Of a stretch of 64,000 nt of DNA, positions 33,321-42,552 are shown in pieces. How positions within the stretch are numbered: the stretch's first letter is position 1; the number at the start of each line of letters is the position of its first letter. Position numbers and translations under genes: made by a program. Source of the stretch: Bacteroides intestinalis DSM 17393. Its GTDB lineage: Bacteria; Bacteroidota; Bacteroidia; Bacteroidales; Bacteroidaceae. Location: positions 124,001 through 188,000 of the forward strand of contig NZ_ABJL02000006.1 in the NCBI RefSeq assembly GCF_000172175.1. Reading direction: 5' to 3'. The notes under the pieces were generated by a model. The model was not told the DNA's origin. It made no database searches and was given only the letters and a program-made list of their open reading frames with translations.

Positions 33321-36221
33321 CTAACGGAAGTCGAACATCAGATTCAGCCGTAGTCCTTCGTCTCCTTTCTTGATGCGGATAATTCCCGGCTGGCTCTGTG
33401 GACCATGTTGGCTGATGGGCTTGAAACAACGGATACCCGGAATATCGAGTAAGAAAGAAATATCTCCCGCGGGGAAGTCGGGCATGGTATTGATGCCATC
33501 CTGGCGGCCGTGGGGTTCTTCGGGCGTGAATACCCGCAAGAAGATGCCATCACTGGCGGCATACACAGTGAAAGGAACCGTAGGACTTTGCAGGGTAGCC
33601 CAATAGAAGTTGGCATGATAGCCCTTGAATTCGGGGTACACAAGGCGGTCGGTGCTTTCACCGGTAATGGTGTTGTTATAATCTTTCTGCCAGATGCCAT
33701 AATTGGCACCGGGGATACGGTTCTTCCAAACACGGTACGGGCCACGTCCCATCCAGCGCATGCCGGAGCACTCGGATTCGGGATATGAGAAGGTGAGCCC
33801 GAGGTTCAGGACTTCGGTGTCGGTAAAGGCATCGTCGAAGCCACCGCCACCGGAAGCACGGTTCAACAGCACGGCATCCATAGAGAGGAGACCAGCTGGG
33901 GTAAGACGCCAGACGATGGAATCGGCAGCACCCCGATAGCGTGCACAAAGAACAGCATCACCATTTTCCGTACGAGCGGAGAGATTAGACAGGATCATCT
34001 TCATACCCACGGCAACGGGACCATCTTTCAGAGGGATAACCCGACTGTCGGCATTCCTTATCACAGAAGTGATAGTAGCGTCACTCTTCCGGAAAGAGAC
34101 GGTAACGGCAGGAGAATGCAAAGTAATCAGAGTATCGGTTTCTTCAACACGGCAATTACCCGTGACTGAAGTTTGTGAAGCGGACGAATGAGCATTTGCC
34201 TCCAGTTCACCTTGCAGATAATCTTTCGCATAATGTATCGGGAAGGTACGTGTACAGATACTTTCGCCATCCACTCCATACGCTTCAAGTTCCAGAATGT
34301 CCCCCTCAAAAAGCTTGGGAGCAGTGATTCGGGCGAACCCAGTCTCACCGGGAACCAACGAAGGAAGTTGTACCATTCCGCTATCTACTACCTGACGCCA
34401 GGCTTGGGCACCTCCATCGGCTACAGATACCGGGCTGCCCACAGTTTCACCTTGCAACGGCGATGCACAATGGAGTACGCGCCAACGCATGGAACACTTG
34501 TCTAGGTTCGTAAACAGGAATCGGTTCGACACCCGGAATTCACCACGGAACGAGGGGGTAATCATCAGAGGCTCCACATAGATAGGTGACCAGACTTCAC
34601 GGACAGAATAGTAACTGCCCTCCTTTTCGCGATAGGGACCGAGGATACCATCCGGGGCATTGTAATCTTCACTATCCAGTGCTCCGCCACGGTCGGAACG
34701 GCGTACAGCTTCGTCGCTGTATGCCCACATGAAACCTCCGGCAAAGAGAGGATGGGCGGTGTAACGTGCCCAGAAATCCTCCAGTCCGGCACCATGTCCC
34801 TGGTCGTACTGGCCATGCATGAATTCGGCAGGCATGAAGACTTTATAGCCATTGGTAAAACGGGCCACTCCGGTGAGATAAGCAGGATAGTGGTGTGTAT
34901 CGAGTTCGTCGAAATCCGCCCAGGGGTGGATGACATGACGTTTTTGCGGGTCGTAAGTACGGAACAGGCTATCAATTGCAGTATTCCATCCACCTTCGTT
35001 ACCATTACTCCAGAGCACGATACAGGGATGATTCACGTCACGCGTCAACATTTCACGAACAAGACGAGTACCTGTAGGGGTATCATAAGCATCTTGCCAA
35101 CCAGCCAACTCGTCGATGTAGAGTAAACCAAGGGAGTCGCAGGCATCCAGGAAGTGTTCATCAGGGGGATAGTGAGAACGGACGGCATTCATGTTCATCT
35201 CTTTTATAAGCTTGACATCCTGTATGCTGAGTTCTTTATTCGTAGTTCGTCCGCCATCGGGGTGGAAGGTGTGTCGATTGATGCCTTTCATAACAAGCTT
35301 GGTACCGTTCAGGTAGAGTCCGTCGCGAGGACGGAAATCAATGGTGCGGAAGCCGATGCGGGTATCCATGGAGTGAATGACGTTTCCTTCCTTACCGAGC
35401 AGAGAAACTGTAAGCCGATAGAGTACAGGAGACTCAGGAGTCCACGGAGATATACCGTCGAAATGAGCAGTCAGCAACTGAACGGAATCTTTAGTAACTT
35501 TCACGGGACGGTGTTCGGCATCCTTGGCAGATATCGGCGCCACTTCCATGGAAAGACTTTCTTCTCCGGTAGTACCTTGCAAATGTACTTCTACTTTTAG
35601 CTCTCCATCCGCACGGGCATCTACAGCCAGACGTTCGATATGCGTAGCCGGCTTTGCTTCCAGCCATACGGGGCGATATATTCCACCAAAGAGCCACCAG
35701 TCCGCCTTGCGCTCGGCAGCGTTGATGGACTTGTTGTCAGAGTGCTTCTTTACACGAACTTCAATTTGATTGTTGCTTCCGAATTTCAGCAGATCGGTGA
35801 CGTCATAAGAGAAGCGATAGAAGCCTCCCTGATGTACGGGGCCTGCGGATTGGCCATTGACGAAGACTTCGGTATCAGTCATTACGCCACCAAACCAGAG
35901 GCGTACATTCTGTCCCTGCCAGTTGCGGGGAACACGGAAAGAGCGCTTATAAGTACCTTCTTCCATCGAAGGATTCTTCACTCCGGCTTTCTTATACCAA
36001 CGGCCATAGGTATATTCACCGAAGCCTTGCAGTTCCCATTGTGAAGGAACTTCTATTTTACTCCAACGCCCGCTGTTGTGTCCTTCGGATACACGAAACT
36101 GCCAGGTTACGGTGTTACCCAACCCTGTGCCGGAAAGATATTGACGTTCTGTTTCCTGAGCTTGTACAACCCAAGCTGTCAGTAAGAAAAGGATGGTACC
36201 CAAAAAGTGCTTTCTACTCAT
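33321..36221 (-). CDS. GH2 beta-galactosidase-like enzyme
   Basis: 966 residues with a signal peptide (residues 1-21). Jelly-roll domain (~60-190, EGTYKRSFRVPRNW), Ig-like domain (~200-295), TIM barrel from ~300 (LVMKGINRHTFHPDGG), and a C-terminal beta-galactosidase small-chain-like part (~680-960). Acid/base Glu409 lies in WSNGNEGGW and nucleophile Glu466 in MPAEFMHG. LacZ-type architecture, exported. First gene of the three-gene operon ending at 27917; galactan or galactose side chains of RG-I are a plausible substrate from context. Confidence 0.93.
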   Translation of the reverse strand: MSRKHFLGTILFLLTAWVVQAQETERQYLSGTGLGNTVTWQFRVSEGHNSGRWSKIEVPSQWELQGFGEYTYGRWYKKAGVKNPSMEEGTYKRSFRVPRNWQGQNVRLWFGGVMTDTEVFVNGQSAGPVHQGGFYRFSYDVTDLLKFGSNNQIEVRVKKHSDNKSINAAERKADWWLFGGIYRPVWLEAKPATHIERLAVDARADGELKVEVHLQGTTGEESLSMEVAPISAKDAEHRPVKVTKDSVQLLTAHFDGISPWTPESPVLYRLTVSLLGKEGNVIHSMDTRIGFRTIDFRPRDGLYLNGTKLVMKGINRHTFHPDGGRTTNKELSIQDVKLIKEMNMNAVRSHYPPDEHFLDACDSLGLLYIDELAGWQDAYDTPTGTRLVREMLTRDVNHPCIVLWSNGNEGGWNTAIDSLFRTYDPQKRHVIHPWADFDELDTHHYPAYLTGVARFTNGYKVFMPAEFMHGQYDQGHGAGLEDFWARYTAHPLFAGGFMWAYSDEAVRRSDRGGALDSEDYNAPDGILGPYREKEGSYYSVREVWSPIYVEPLMITPSFRGEFRVSNRFLFTNLDKCSMRWRVLHCASPLQGETVGSPVSVADGGAQAWRQVVDSGMVQLPSLVPGETGFARITAPKLFEGDILELEAYGVDGESICTRTFPIHYAKDYLQGELEANAHSSASQTSVTGNCRVEETDTLITLHSPAVTVSFRKSDATITSVIRNADSRVIPLKDGPVAVGMKMILSNLSARTENGDAVLCARYRGAADSIVWRLTPAGLLSMDAVLLNRASGGGGFDDAFTDTEVLNLGLTFSYPESECSGMRWMGRGPYRVWKNRIPGANYGIWQKDYNNTITGESTDRLVYPEFKGYHANFYWATLQSPTVPFTVYAASDGIFLRVFTPEEPHGRQDGINTMPDFPAGDISFLLDIPGIRCFKPISQHGPQSQPGIIRIKKGDEGLRLNLMFDFR

Positions 36222-36529
36222 AGTATTTGGCTTTATTATTCGATTTTACAAAGAAAGACATTCTCTGGCAAATAATAAATAAGCAGAATGATTTTCTGGC
36301 TGTACAAAATGACGGAGAGAGAATCTCCGCTTCTTCCCACTTAACTCTTTATATCACAAGAAGTCACTCATTCCGCCTCACTGCGAACAAAAAGCTATCA
36401 AAACAATCCTTTTCCCAACAGAACATTTTCCACAAACAGTTCAAATAGAATCCGGCTGCATAATCTATAGAATATAAATGCAGTATTTCCGTATAAAACA
36501 GACAACGAATGCAATACTTATGCAAGAAA
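36222..36529. other. Intergenic region without recognised features
   Basis: AT-rich leader upstream of the GH2 gene. No open frame with coding character and no exact TAnnTTTG box in either orientation that I trust. It is followed by the 22-bp array at 36530-36661; 36662-36848 also holds nothing recognised. Confidence 0.6.
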
Positions 36530-36661
36530 CTATAGTTCTTTCACAAAGGAACTATAGATCTAACGCAAACAATCTATAAATGAAACACGTCTGATCTATA
36601 GATGAAGAACAAACGATCCATGGATCGAACATAAACGGTCTATAGATGGGAAGCAAACTAT
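36530..36661. repeat. 22-bp-period palindromic tandem array C (6 units)
   Basis: Six units of exactly 22 bases start at 36530, 36552, 36574, 36596, 36618 and 36640. Each begins with CTATAG, CTATAA or CCATGG. Perfect palindromes ATCTATAGAT and GATCCATGGATC mark the unit junctions. The unit interiors are A-rich (ACAAAC, ATAAAC, GCAAAC). Lies between the AraC regulator stop and the GH2 start. Confidence 0.9.
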
Positions 36662-36848
36662 GTGTTTTCAGTGGACAGACCATCTGTTTTTCTTTTTTCA
36701 GAGTTGTACGTATTTCTGTATTCCACTCTCAATCAACAATATGCTGATTTCCGTTCGTTTCTTTTCGTTCTCCCCCTCCGTCGGACGGAAATATCACATT
36801 CTCATTATGCATAAAAAGCAAAGTGTCAAAGTGCTTTCCGCTTTAACT

Positions 36849-37775
36849 TTACAATAAATCTTCCTCCTCTACATTCGTCTCACGCCCGAAAGACCTGTAT
36901 TCTAATGGAGTAAATCCTGTACGTTTTTTGAAGAGAGAGAAAAAGTGTTCAGTAGATTTATAATCGAGCATAAACGAAATTTCCTTTACCGATTGGGAAG
37001 TGCCAACCAGTAACTGCTTTGCCTTACGCAACTTAAGTTCCTGGAAATACTTAGCAGGCGCATATCCCGTATAATCCTTAAAAACCTTACGAAACCAAGA
37101 ATAACTGATATTCAATTTCATGGCCAACTCTTCCGGGTCAATATCCTTGAATATATTCTCATTCATAATAATTTTCGCCTGTTCAATCTTTTGATCAACA
37201 TCACCCATCTCGAATATCTTATTCTTGGATATGGAAAGAATCATTCCTATCATGTGCAATACAATACCTGAAAGATATTGCTGGGATGAAATCTTATCAG
37301 CTTCAGCTATCTCCAATGCACGTGAAAAAAGGGTAACCAGTTCCTCGTTCAGACCTACTTCCAGTATTTGATTGTCTTTAGAGAGGAAGCCTCCTCTCAG
37401 CATATCATCGATGACCGGCCCCTCAAAACCGATATAATATTCATTCCAACCTGTTTGCTGATATGGATGATACGTATGCCATTGCCCAGGGAAAAGAACC
37501 ATAAGTCTGCCTTTACAGACTTGTTTCTCCGGAGTAGTATCGGAAGCAAACAAACCTCGTCCTTTAGTTATATAAACCAACTGATATTCACGTAAAACAC
37601 GCCCCTTCTGGGCATTGAAGAAATAGCCTGAAGGGTGATCCTTCAAGGGATAAGGAGAATTTGGCTGAATGGACTGGAAACCCACGGTATTTACCCACAG
37701 ACCAAATTTCTGGTCCATATCATTCACTATCAAATATTTGAATTCAACCCCTAAATCATTATAGTTCTTAGTCAT
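36849..37775 (-). CDS. rhaR: AraC-family regulator, RhaR-like
   Basis: 308 residues: an N-terminal cupin-like sensor region (LVYITKGRGLFASD, LMVLFPGQWHTYHPY) and a C-terminal double HTH (ELAMKLNISYSWFRKVFKDYTGYAPAKYFQ, then VKEISFMLDYKSTEHFFSLFKKRTGFTPLEYR). It lies directly downstream of the rhamnose operon, as the positive regulator RhaR does in B. thetaiotaomicron. Assigning L-rhamnose as ligand is inference from location. It has its own -7 box and sits after a terminator, so it is transcribed separately. Confidence 0.85.
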   Translation of the reverse strand: MTKNYNDLGVEFKYLIVNDMDQKFGLWVNTVGFQSIQPNSPYPLKDHPSGYFFNAQKGRVLREYQLVYITKGRGLFASDTTPEKQVCKGRLMVLFPGQWHTYHPYQQTGWNEYYIGFEGPVIDDMLRGGFLSKDNQILEVGLNEELVTLFSRALEIAEADKISSQQYLSGIVLHMIGMILSISKNKIFEMGDVDQKIEQAKIIMNENIFKDIDPEELAMKLNISYSWFRKVFKDYTGYAPAKYFQELKLRKAKQLLVGTSQSVKEISFMLDYKSTEHFFSLFKKRTGFTPLEYRSFGRETNVEEEDLL

Positions 37776-37804
37776 AACACGTGTTTTACATAATAGATAT
37801 GTGG

Positions 37805-37812
37805 CAAAAATA
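37805..37812 (-). promoter_or_regulatory. -7 box TATTTTTG for the AraC regulator
   Basis: Exact TAnnTTTG match; TTTT at the -33 position with a 19-nt gap. Lies 30 bases upstream of the ATG. Confidence 0.6.
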
Positions 37813-37828
37813 GAAATTATTTATGAAT

Positions 37829-37875
37829 AAAAAAATGTCCGTTCCGGCTTTATTCTAAAATATACCGGAGCGGAC
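37829..37875 (-). terminator. Terminator after the GH105/rhamnose operon
   Basis: Eleven-base arms GTCCGTTCCGG/CCGGAGCGGAC (one wobble), followed on the minus strand by a seven-T run. Separates the rhamnose operon from the regulator gene. Confidence 0.88.
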
Positions 37876-37902
37876 TAATAAAAACGAGTAATAGGGGAAA
37901 GA

Positions 37903-39201
37903 TTATTTTTTTACAACAATTTTATCATATTGTTCTTCGGCCTTTATTTCTGTGTACTTGGGTGCATCTATCATTTCAACCAATGCACGGAGTACAGGGC
38001 CTTCACCCATAGGATCATTTTCCTGTGTAGGACGGTTATAATAATATACCAATGAAGGCATGATACCTGTTCCTACACAAATAGAAGTAACATCTCCATT
38101 ATCAGAAATCTTTTTCATCATACCTTTCAATCCCTGCTCAGCTACGTAAATGAAATCAGGATGTAGCCATCCTTCTTTCACACCACGGGCAATACCAAAA
38201 ACAAACATTGCTGTTCCTGTGATTTCCTCATAAGAATCTTCTTTATCCAACAACTGATGCCAAAGTCCATTCTTACCTTGATAACGGGCTACACCACTTG
38301 CTTGTTGGCGGAAATTTTCGATAACAGCTTCACGCATCGGATGATCTTTCGGCATCATACTAAGCAGATCAGCCTGTGCCATAAATACCCATCCGTTAGC
38401 ACGGCTCCAGTGAGCTACTCCATGCTCCTTGTTATCCGTATGATAACAATGATAATAAATCTGTTTTTCAGGACACCAAAGATAACGGGTATAGTTTAGC
38501 ACCTGATTGGCTGCATCATTAAAATACTTCTCATCACCAGTCATCTTACCCATGCGTGCCAGAAAAGAAATTGCCATAAAGGCATCATCTGCCCAAATCG
38601 TATTGACATGCGGCCATATACGGGCAATAGTTCCATCCACCAAACGAGGTTCACCGTAATTCAGGTGTTCGGCTGTTTCGTTAACATAATCCAGAAAAGA
38701 TTGATTAGGATATCTCATCTGCAGTTCAATCAGACTGGCTCCCATCGGGCCATTATCATCCAGACGCTTGCCACGGAAGATCATGTGCCAACTCAATTTT
38801 CGCACGGCATTCCAACCATCTTGTTTAAAGGCCTCATCGTACTGTTTGCGAAAGAATTCGAGATTACCTTCATTGAACACAAAATTCATGTTCTTCAAAA
38901 CATATTTCTCATACTTCTTGTCAGCAAGTTTATCCCCCAGTTCCATGAGAGCCATATTGGTTACACCATTCGTATAATGCCAGTTATTGTACTTGCATGC
39001 TACCTTCACATTCATGTCAAGAGGTAATTTCTTGACGGACTTATAAGTTTCACCAGTCTTCGTATTCTTAAACTCGTATGTGGTACTGGCAAGAATGCGG
39101 TCTGCAATCTTTACAGCAGCTTCTCTTGCCGTCATATTGGTCTGGGCGGCGAGAGTTGTTACTGCCAGCAGCAGAGCGAGAGAAAAGAATATTCGCTTCA
39201 T
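37903..39201 (-). CDS. GH105/GH88-family unsaturated uronyl hydrolase
   Basis: 432 residues with a signal peptide (residues 1-19, ending LAAQ). It has the (alpha/alpha)6 barrel signatures WHYTNGVTNMALMELG, WADDAFMAISFLARMG (catalytic Asp) and HWSRANGWVFMAQADLL. GH105 enzymes remove the unsaturated galacturonate left by rhamnogalacturonan lyases. It sits 68 bases downstream of rhaD, the position I recall for the lactaldehyde reductase gene rhaO in B. thetaiotaomicron. The pairing couples release of rhamnose-linked uronate with rhamnose catabolism. Confidence 0.88.
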   Translation of the reverse strand: MKRIFFSLALLLAVTTLAAQTNMTAREAAVKIADRILASTTYEFKNTKTGETYKSVKKLPLDMNVKVACKYNNWHYTNGVTNMALMELGDKLADKKYEKYVLKNMNFVFNEGNLEFFRKQYDEAFKQDGWNAVRKLSWHMIFRGKRLDDNGPMGASLIELQMRYPNQSFLDYVNETAEHLNYGEPRLVDGTIARIWPHVNTIWADDAFMAISFLARMGKMTGDEKYFNDAANQVLNYTRYLWCPEKQIYYHCYHTDNKEHGVAHWSRANGWVFMAQADLLSMMPKDHPMREAVIENFRQQASGVARYQGKNGLWHQLLDKEDSYEEITGTAMFVFGIARGVKEGWLHPDFIYVAEQGLKGMMKKISDNGDVTSICVGTGIMPSLVYYYNRPTQENDPMGEGPVLRALVEMIDAPKYTEIKAEEQYDKIVVKK

Positions 39202-39269
39202 ATTATACTTTTAAAGAATTAGTAAAGTAGATAGTAGCCAATAAGAAATGCCTACTATCTACTTAAGAA

Positions 39270-40079
39270 TCATTTAGGCAGATTGAATGCACGAGTCATT
39301 TCCTGCATTTGTTCCTGGCTCATACCGTCAGGTTCAAAGCCCATATTTTTGGCAGCAATATAAATCAGGGCAGACTTATTCAGTACATCCACCTGATCGA
39401 AAGCCGACATGATATCCACATCTACTGCGAATACACCATGCTTTTCCCACATAGCCACATCATAATCTTCCAATTGCTCAATAGTAGCCTCTGCCAATTG
39501 TACGGAGCTTGGCAATTCATAAGGAATGATACCCAAACCACGCGGACAGAAAGCCTTAGTTTCGGGAATCATACTCCAAAGCAAATTGGTAGCAACATCT
39601 TTTTCAAGGAATTTCTTACAATGAGTCATAGCAATCAATTCAATGGGATGAGTATGCAATGAAGCTTTATAAGGCGAACCTTTCTCAATCAGACGATTGT
39701 GTACACTGAGATGGGCAGGTAATTCAGAAGTAGGCATCACAGGATGATCCGCAATAATCACATAGCTGGCACAGTCATCCAGAATACGGATTACAGAACC
39801 ATGTTCCATCGGCCAACGAGCCAAATCGCGCATACGCTTATTAGTTCCTTTGCAATAGAAATAACAGCCTTTCAGATAAGGTAGAGTAGCACCTATCTGC
39901 TTTACATCACTAATAGCAGGCAACGACTTTATCTCATCGTCTACAAATTCAGTAATATTCAGTGTGATGTTGCCGCCATTACGTTCAGCCCATCCTTTTT
40001 GCCAGAGATATCCAGCAACTTCTGCCGCTTGATTGACTGCATAGGTCAATGCCTGGCGATTTACGAGAATTGATTTCAT
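39270..40079 (-). CDS. rhaD: Rhamnulose-1-phosphate aldolase
   Basis: 269 residues, close to E. coli RhaD (274). Class II aldolase features: FYCKGTNKRMRDLA, HLSVHNRLIEKGSPYKASLHTHP with the zinc His residues, and WEKHGVFAVD. It splits L-rhamnulose-1-phosphate into dihydroxyacetone phosphate and L-lactaldehyde. It follows rhaT by 23 bases. Bacteroides literature calls it rhaA. Confidence 0.94.
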   Translation of the reverse strand: MKSILVNRQALTYAVNQAAEVAGYLWQKGWAERNGGNITLNITEFVDDEIKSLPAISDVKQIGATLPYLKGCYFYCKGTNKRMRDLARWPMEHGSVIRILDDCASYVIIADHPVMPTSELPAHLSVHNRLIEKGSPYKASLHTHPIELIAMTHCKKFLEKDVATNLLWSMIPETKAFCPRGLGIIPYELPSSVQLAEATIEQLEDYDVAMWEKHGVFAVDVDIMSAFDQVDVLNKSALIYIAAKNMGFEPDGMSQEQMQEMTRAFNLPK

Positions 40080-40102
40080 ATTAATATAATTTAGTTACCA
40101 CT

Positions 40103-41134
40103 TTATACCTGTGCCATTGCCACTACTATAATGGAAGATATCAGAACCACCAAGCCTAAGATAAGAACGGCAATCGTAGTATTGCTGACACCTTTCCACT
40201 CTTTCAGTAAAATACCCCAAACATTACTGAACGTAACATTCAGTGACATCAGGATACTCCAAGAGAAAGCAAGAAGTATAGGGCTGTCTGTCAGGAAACT
40301 CTTACCCATTTCAAGCCCAAAGAACTGTGAATACCACAGTACACCGGCAAGAGCACAAAATAAGAGATTATTCGTCAGTACCACACCTTTTACAGAGAAA
40401 TATTCCTTACCGGTTTTATTCTTGATATTCTGCCAGATGCAATAAATAGCATTCGTACAGAAGCCACCGAGAGTAACCAAGAAAATTACGGGTAAACCAG
40501 CATAAAGAGCTTCTACTCCACCTGCCAAAGCTGCTTCTTTTATAGGTGTTCCGGCATCCAGTCCAAGAGCAAAACACGCACTCATCACACCTGCCAGCAA
40601 TGCCACGAGCAAACCTTTCGTCAAAGCAAAGTCCTTAACAGCTGCCCGTTTTTCTTCTTCCGTCATATTCTTAGAGCGAAGGCTACCAGCATATCCGATG
40701 ATAGCAATACCAGCCAGCGTTATACAGACGCCAATAAGTAGCATCAGTCCTTCACCATGCAGCAAATCTTTTCCGGTAAACAAAGCGGGAAAGAGTGTTC
40801 CGAATCCAGCACATGTACCAAGAGCAATACTTTGTCCAAGTGCTACACCCAGATAACGCATACTCAACCCGAAAGTTAATCCACCAACGCCCCACAAGAC
40901 GCCATAAATCATTGCAGGCAAAGCACCACCTGCTCCCCAGAGTTCTAACAGTGAACTTCCTGCCGGAATAGCAAGCAATGCCCCCAACAACGGAAAAACA
41001 AGCCACGCAAAGATTCCCTGTACAAGCCAGAAACTTTCCCATGACCAATTTTTCACCTTATTGATAGGCACATACGAACTACTCTGTCCGAAACTCCCGA
41101 TAGCTATAATCAACAATCCTATCAGTGTATTCAT
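40103..41134 (-). CDS. rhaT: L-rhamnose/H+ symporter
   Basis: 343 residues with about ten membrane helices. RhaT-family features: GSFGQSSSYVPINKVKNWSWESFWL at the N-terminus, FGLSMRYLGVALGQSIALGTCAGFGTL, and the C-terminal SWSILMSLNVTFSNVWGILLKEWKG. Inner-membrane uptake of L-rhamnose. Called rhaP in Bacteroides. Confidence 0.95.
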   Translation of the reverse strand: MNTLIGLLIIAIGSFGQSSSYVPINKVKNWSWESFWLVQGIFAWLVFPLLGALLAIPAGSSLLELWGAGGALPAMIYGVLWGVGGLTFGLSMRYLGVALGQSIALGTCAGFGTLFPALFTGKDLLHGEGLMLLIGVCITLAGIAIIGYAGSLRSKNMTEEEKRAAVKDFALTKGLLVALLAGVMSACFALGLDAGTPIKEAALAGGVEALYAGLPVIFLVTLGGFCTNAIYCIWQNIKNKTGKEYFSVKGVVLTNNLLFCALAGVLWYSQFFGLEMGKSFLTDSPILLAFSWSILMSLNVTFSNVWGILLKEWKGVSNTTIAVLILGLVVLISSIIVVAMAQV

Positions 41135-41144
41135 GATAATAACA

Positions 41145-41231
41145 TTTAGTGATTAGTGATAAGTGCTTAGCACAGGAAAACGCACAAAGATACAGCTTTC
41201 CCACCAAACACTCATCACTAACCATTAATCA
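41145..41231. repeat. Inverted short-word repeats in rha operon spacer
   Basis: TTTAGTGATTAGTGATAAGTG (left, 41145-41165, read here as TAGTGAT words) faces CACTCATCACTAACCATTAATCACTT-type words at 41208-41233. It could fold into a stem between rhaA and rhaT. A TATCTTTG box (41185-41192, minus) lies in the loop and might be an internal promoter; no -33 TTTG at the right spacing. Confidence 0.5.
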
Positions 41232-41232
41232 C

Positions 41233-42486
41233 TTAATTACGTTTCGACGTAACGTCTGCTTCGTATTTCTGTATCTCAGTAATGAATTCTTCACCTACAG
41301 GTACACCGTTCTTTAAGCAGAACATATCCCAAACTGCATTCCAAGGTAAAGATTTTCCTTCTTCGAGCAAAGCAAGACGCTCAAATAACTGATCATTTGC
41401 TTCATATTTGCGCAAAGTATCCAGTGGTTCCAACAGAGCTTGCAACACACATTTCTGTGTAGCACGGCTACCTATAACATACGCACCGATACGGTTAATA
41501 GAAGCATCAAAATAATCCAGACCGATATGTACGCGATCCAAAGCATTACAACGTACAATTTCTTTGCAGAGATCCATTGTTTCATCATTCATAATCGTCA
41601 CGTGGTCAGAATCCCAACGTACCGGACGGCTCACATGCAACATGATTTCCGGAATGAATAATAATAAAGAAGACAGTTTGTCCGCAACGCTTTCAGTCGG
41701 GTGGAAGTGACCTGTATCCAGTGTAACAATCTTATTACGGCTCACACCATAACCAATATAGAAGTCATTGGAACCTACCGTATAACTTTCCAGACCGATA
41801 CCAAATACTTTAGACTCTACACAGTCTTTCATATTCTTGTATTCCACTTCGAAAATGCGATCCAGAGAATCCTTCAGTAATTCACGATACAACATACGGT
41901 TCACAGTGATATCCTTGCTGCCATCATGTACCCACAGATTCATGATACAAGGATCACCCTGGCGCTTACCCATCTCTTCTGCAATAGCACGGCAACGCTT
42001 TGTATGCTCTACCCAGAAGTCACGAATACCTTTATCAGGATTAGAAAGGGAAAGATTACCACTCTTCGGATGAGAGAAAGAAGTGGAATTGAAATCCAAC
42101 TTCATATTATTTTCAGCTGCCCACTGTATCCAACTTTCGAAGTGAGCCGGTTCTACCTGGTCACGGTCAACAAATTTGCCACCGAAGTCACCATAGATTT
42201 CATGAAGATTCAAGCGGTGAGTTCCAGGAATATAGCTGGCTGCTTTCAATACGTCTTGTCTCAGTTCTTCCATATTACGAGCCTTGCCAGGATAGTTTCC
42301 GGTAGCCTGAATGCCTCCGGTCAATGCACCCTGTGCTTCAAATCCGGCTACATCATCTGCCTGCCAGCAATGCAGGGAGAGGGAAATCTTTTGCAAGGTG
42401 TCCATTGCTTTCTCTACATCTACGCCGATAGCTGCGTAACGTTCTTTTGCCACTTCATAGGCTTTTTGAATCAATTCTTCTTTCAT
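41233..42486 (-). CDS. rhaA: L-rhamnose isomerase
   Basis: 417 residues (E. coli RhaA 419). Typical blocks: IQATGNYPGKARN, HRLNLHEIYGDFGGKFVDRDQV, WVHDGSKDI, LDTGHFHPTESVADKLSSLLLF with metal ligands, and RWDSDHVTIMND. It converts L-rhamnose to L-rhamnulose. It follows rhaB by 66 bases in an AT-rich spacer. Called rhaI in Bacteroides. Confidence 0.96.
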   Translation of the reverse strand: MKEELIQKAYEVAKERYAAIGVDVEKAMDTLQKISLSLHCWQADDVAGFEAQGALTGGIQATGNYPGKARNMEELRQDVLKAASYIPGTHRLNLHEIYGDFGGKFVDRDQVEPAHFESWIQWAAENNMKLDFNSTSFSHPKSGNLSLSNPDKGIRDFWVEHTKRCRAIAEEMGKRQGDPCIMNLWVHDGSKDITVNRMLYRELLKDSLDRIFEVEYKNMKDCVESKVFGIGLESYTVGSNDFYIGYGVSRNKIVTLDTGHFHPTESVADKLSSLLLFIPEIMLHVSRPVRWDSDHVTIMNDETMDLCKEIVRCNALDRVHIGLDYFDASINRIGAYVIGSRATQKCVLQALLEPLDTLRKYEANDQLFERLALLEEGKSLPWNAVWDMFCLKNGVPVGEEFITEIQKYEADVTSKRN

Positions 42487-42552
42487 GATGGTACTAGTTT
42501 TTTAGTTATTAGTTATAATTTATTAGTTATACGTTATCACTGACAAGTAATA

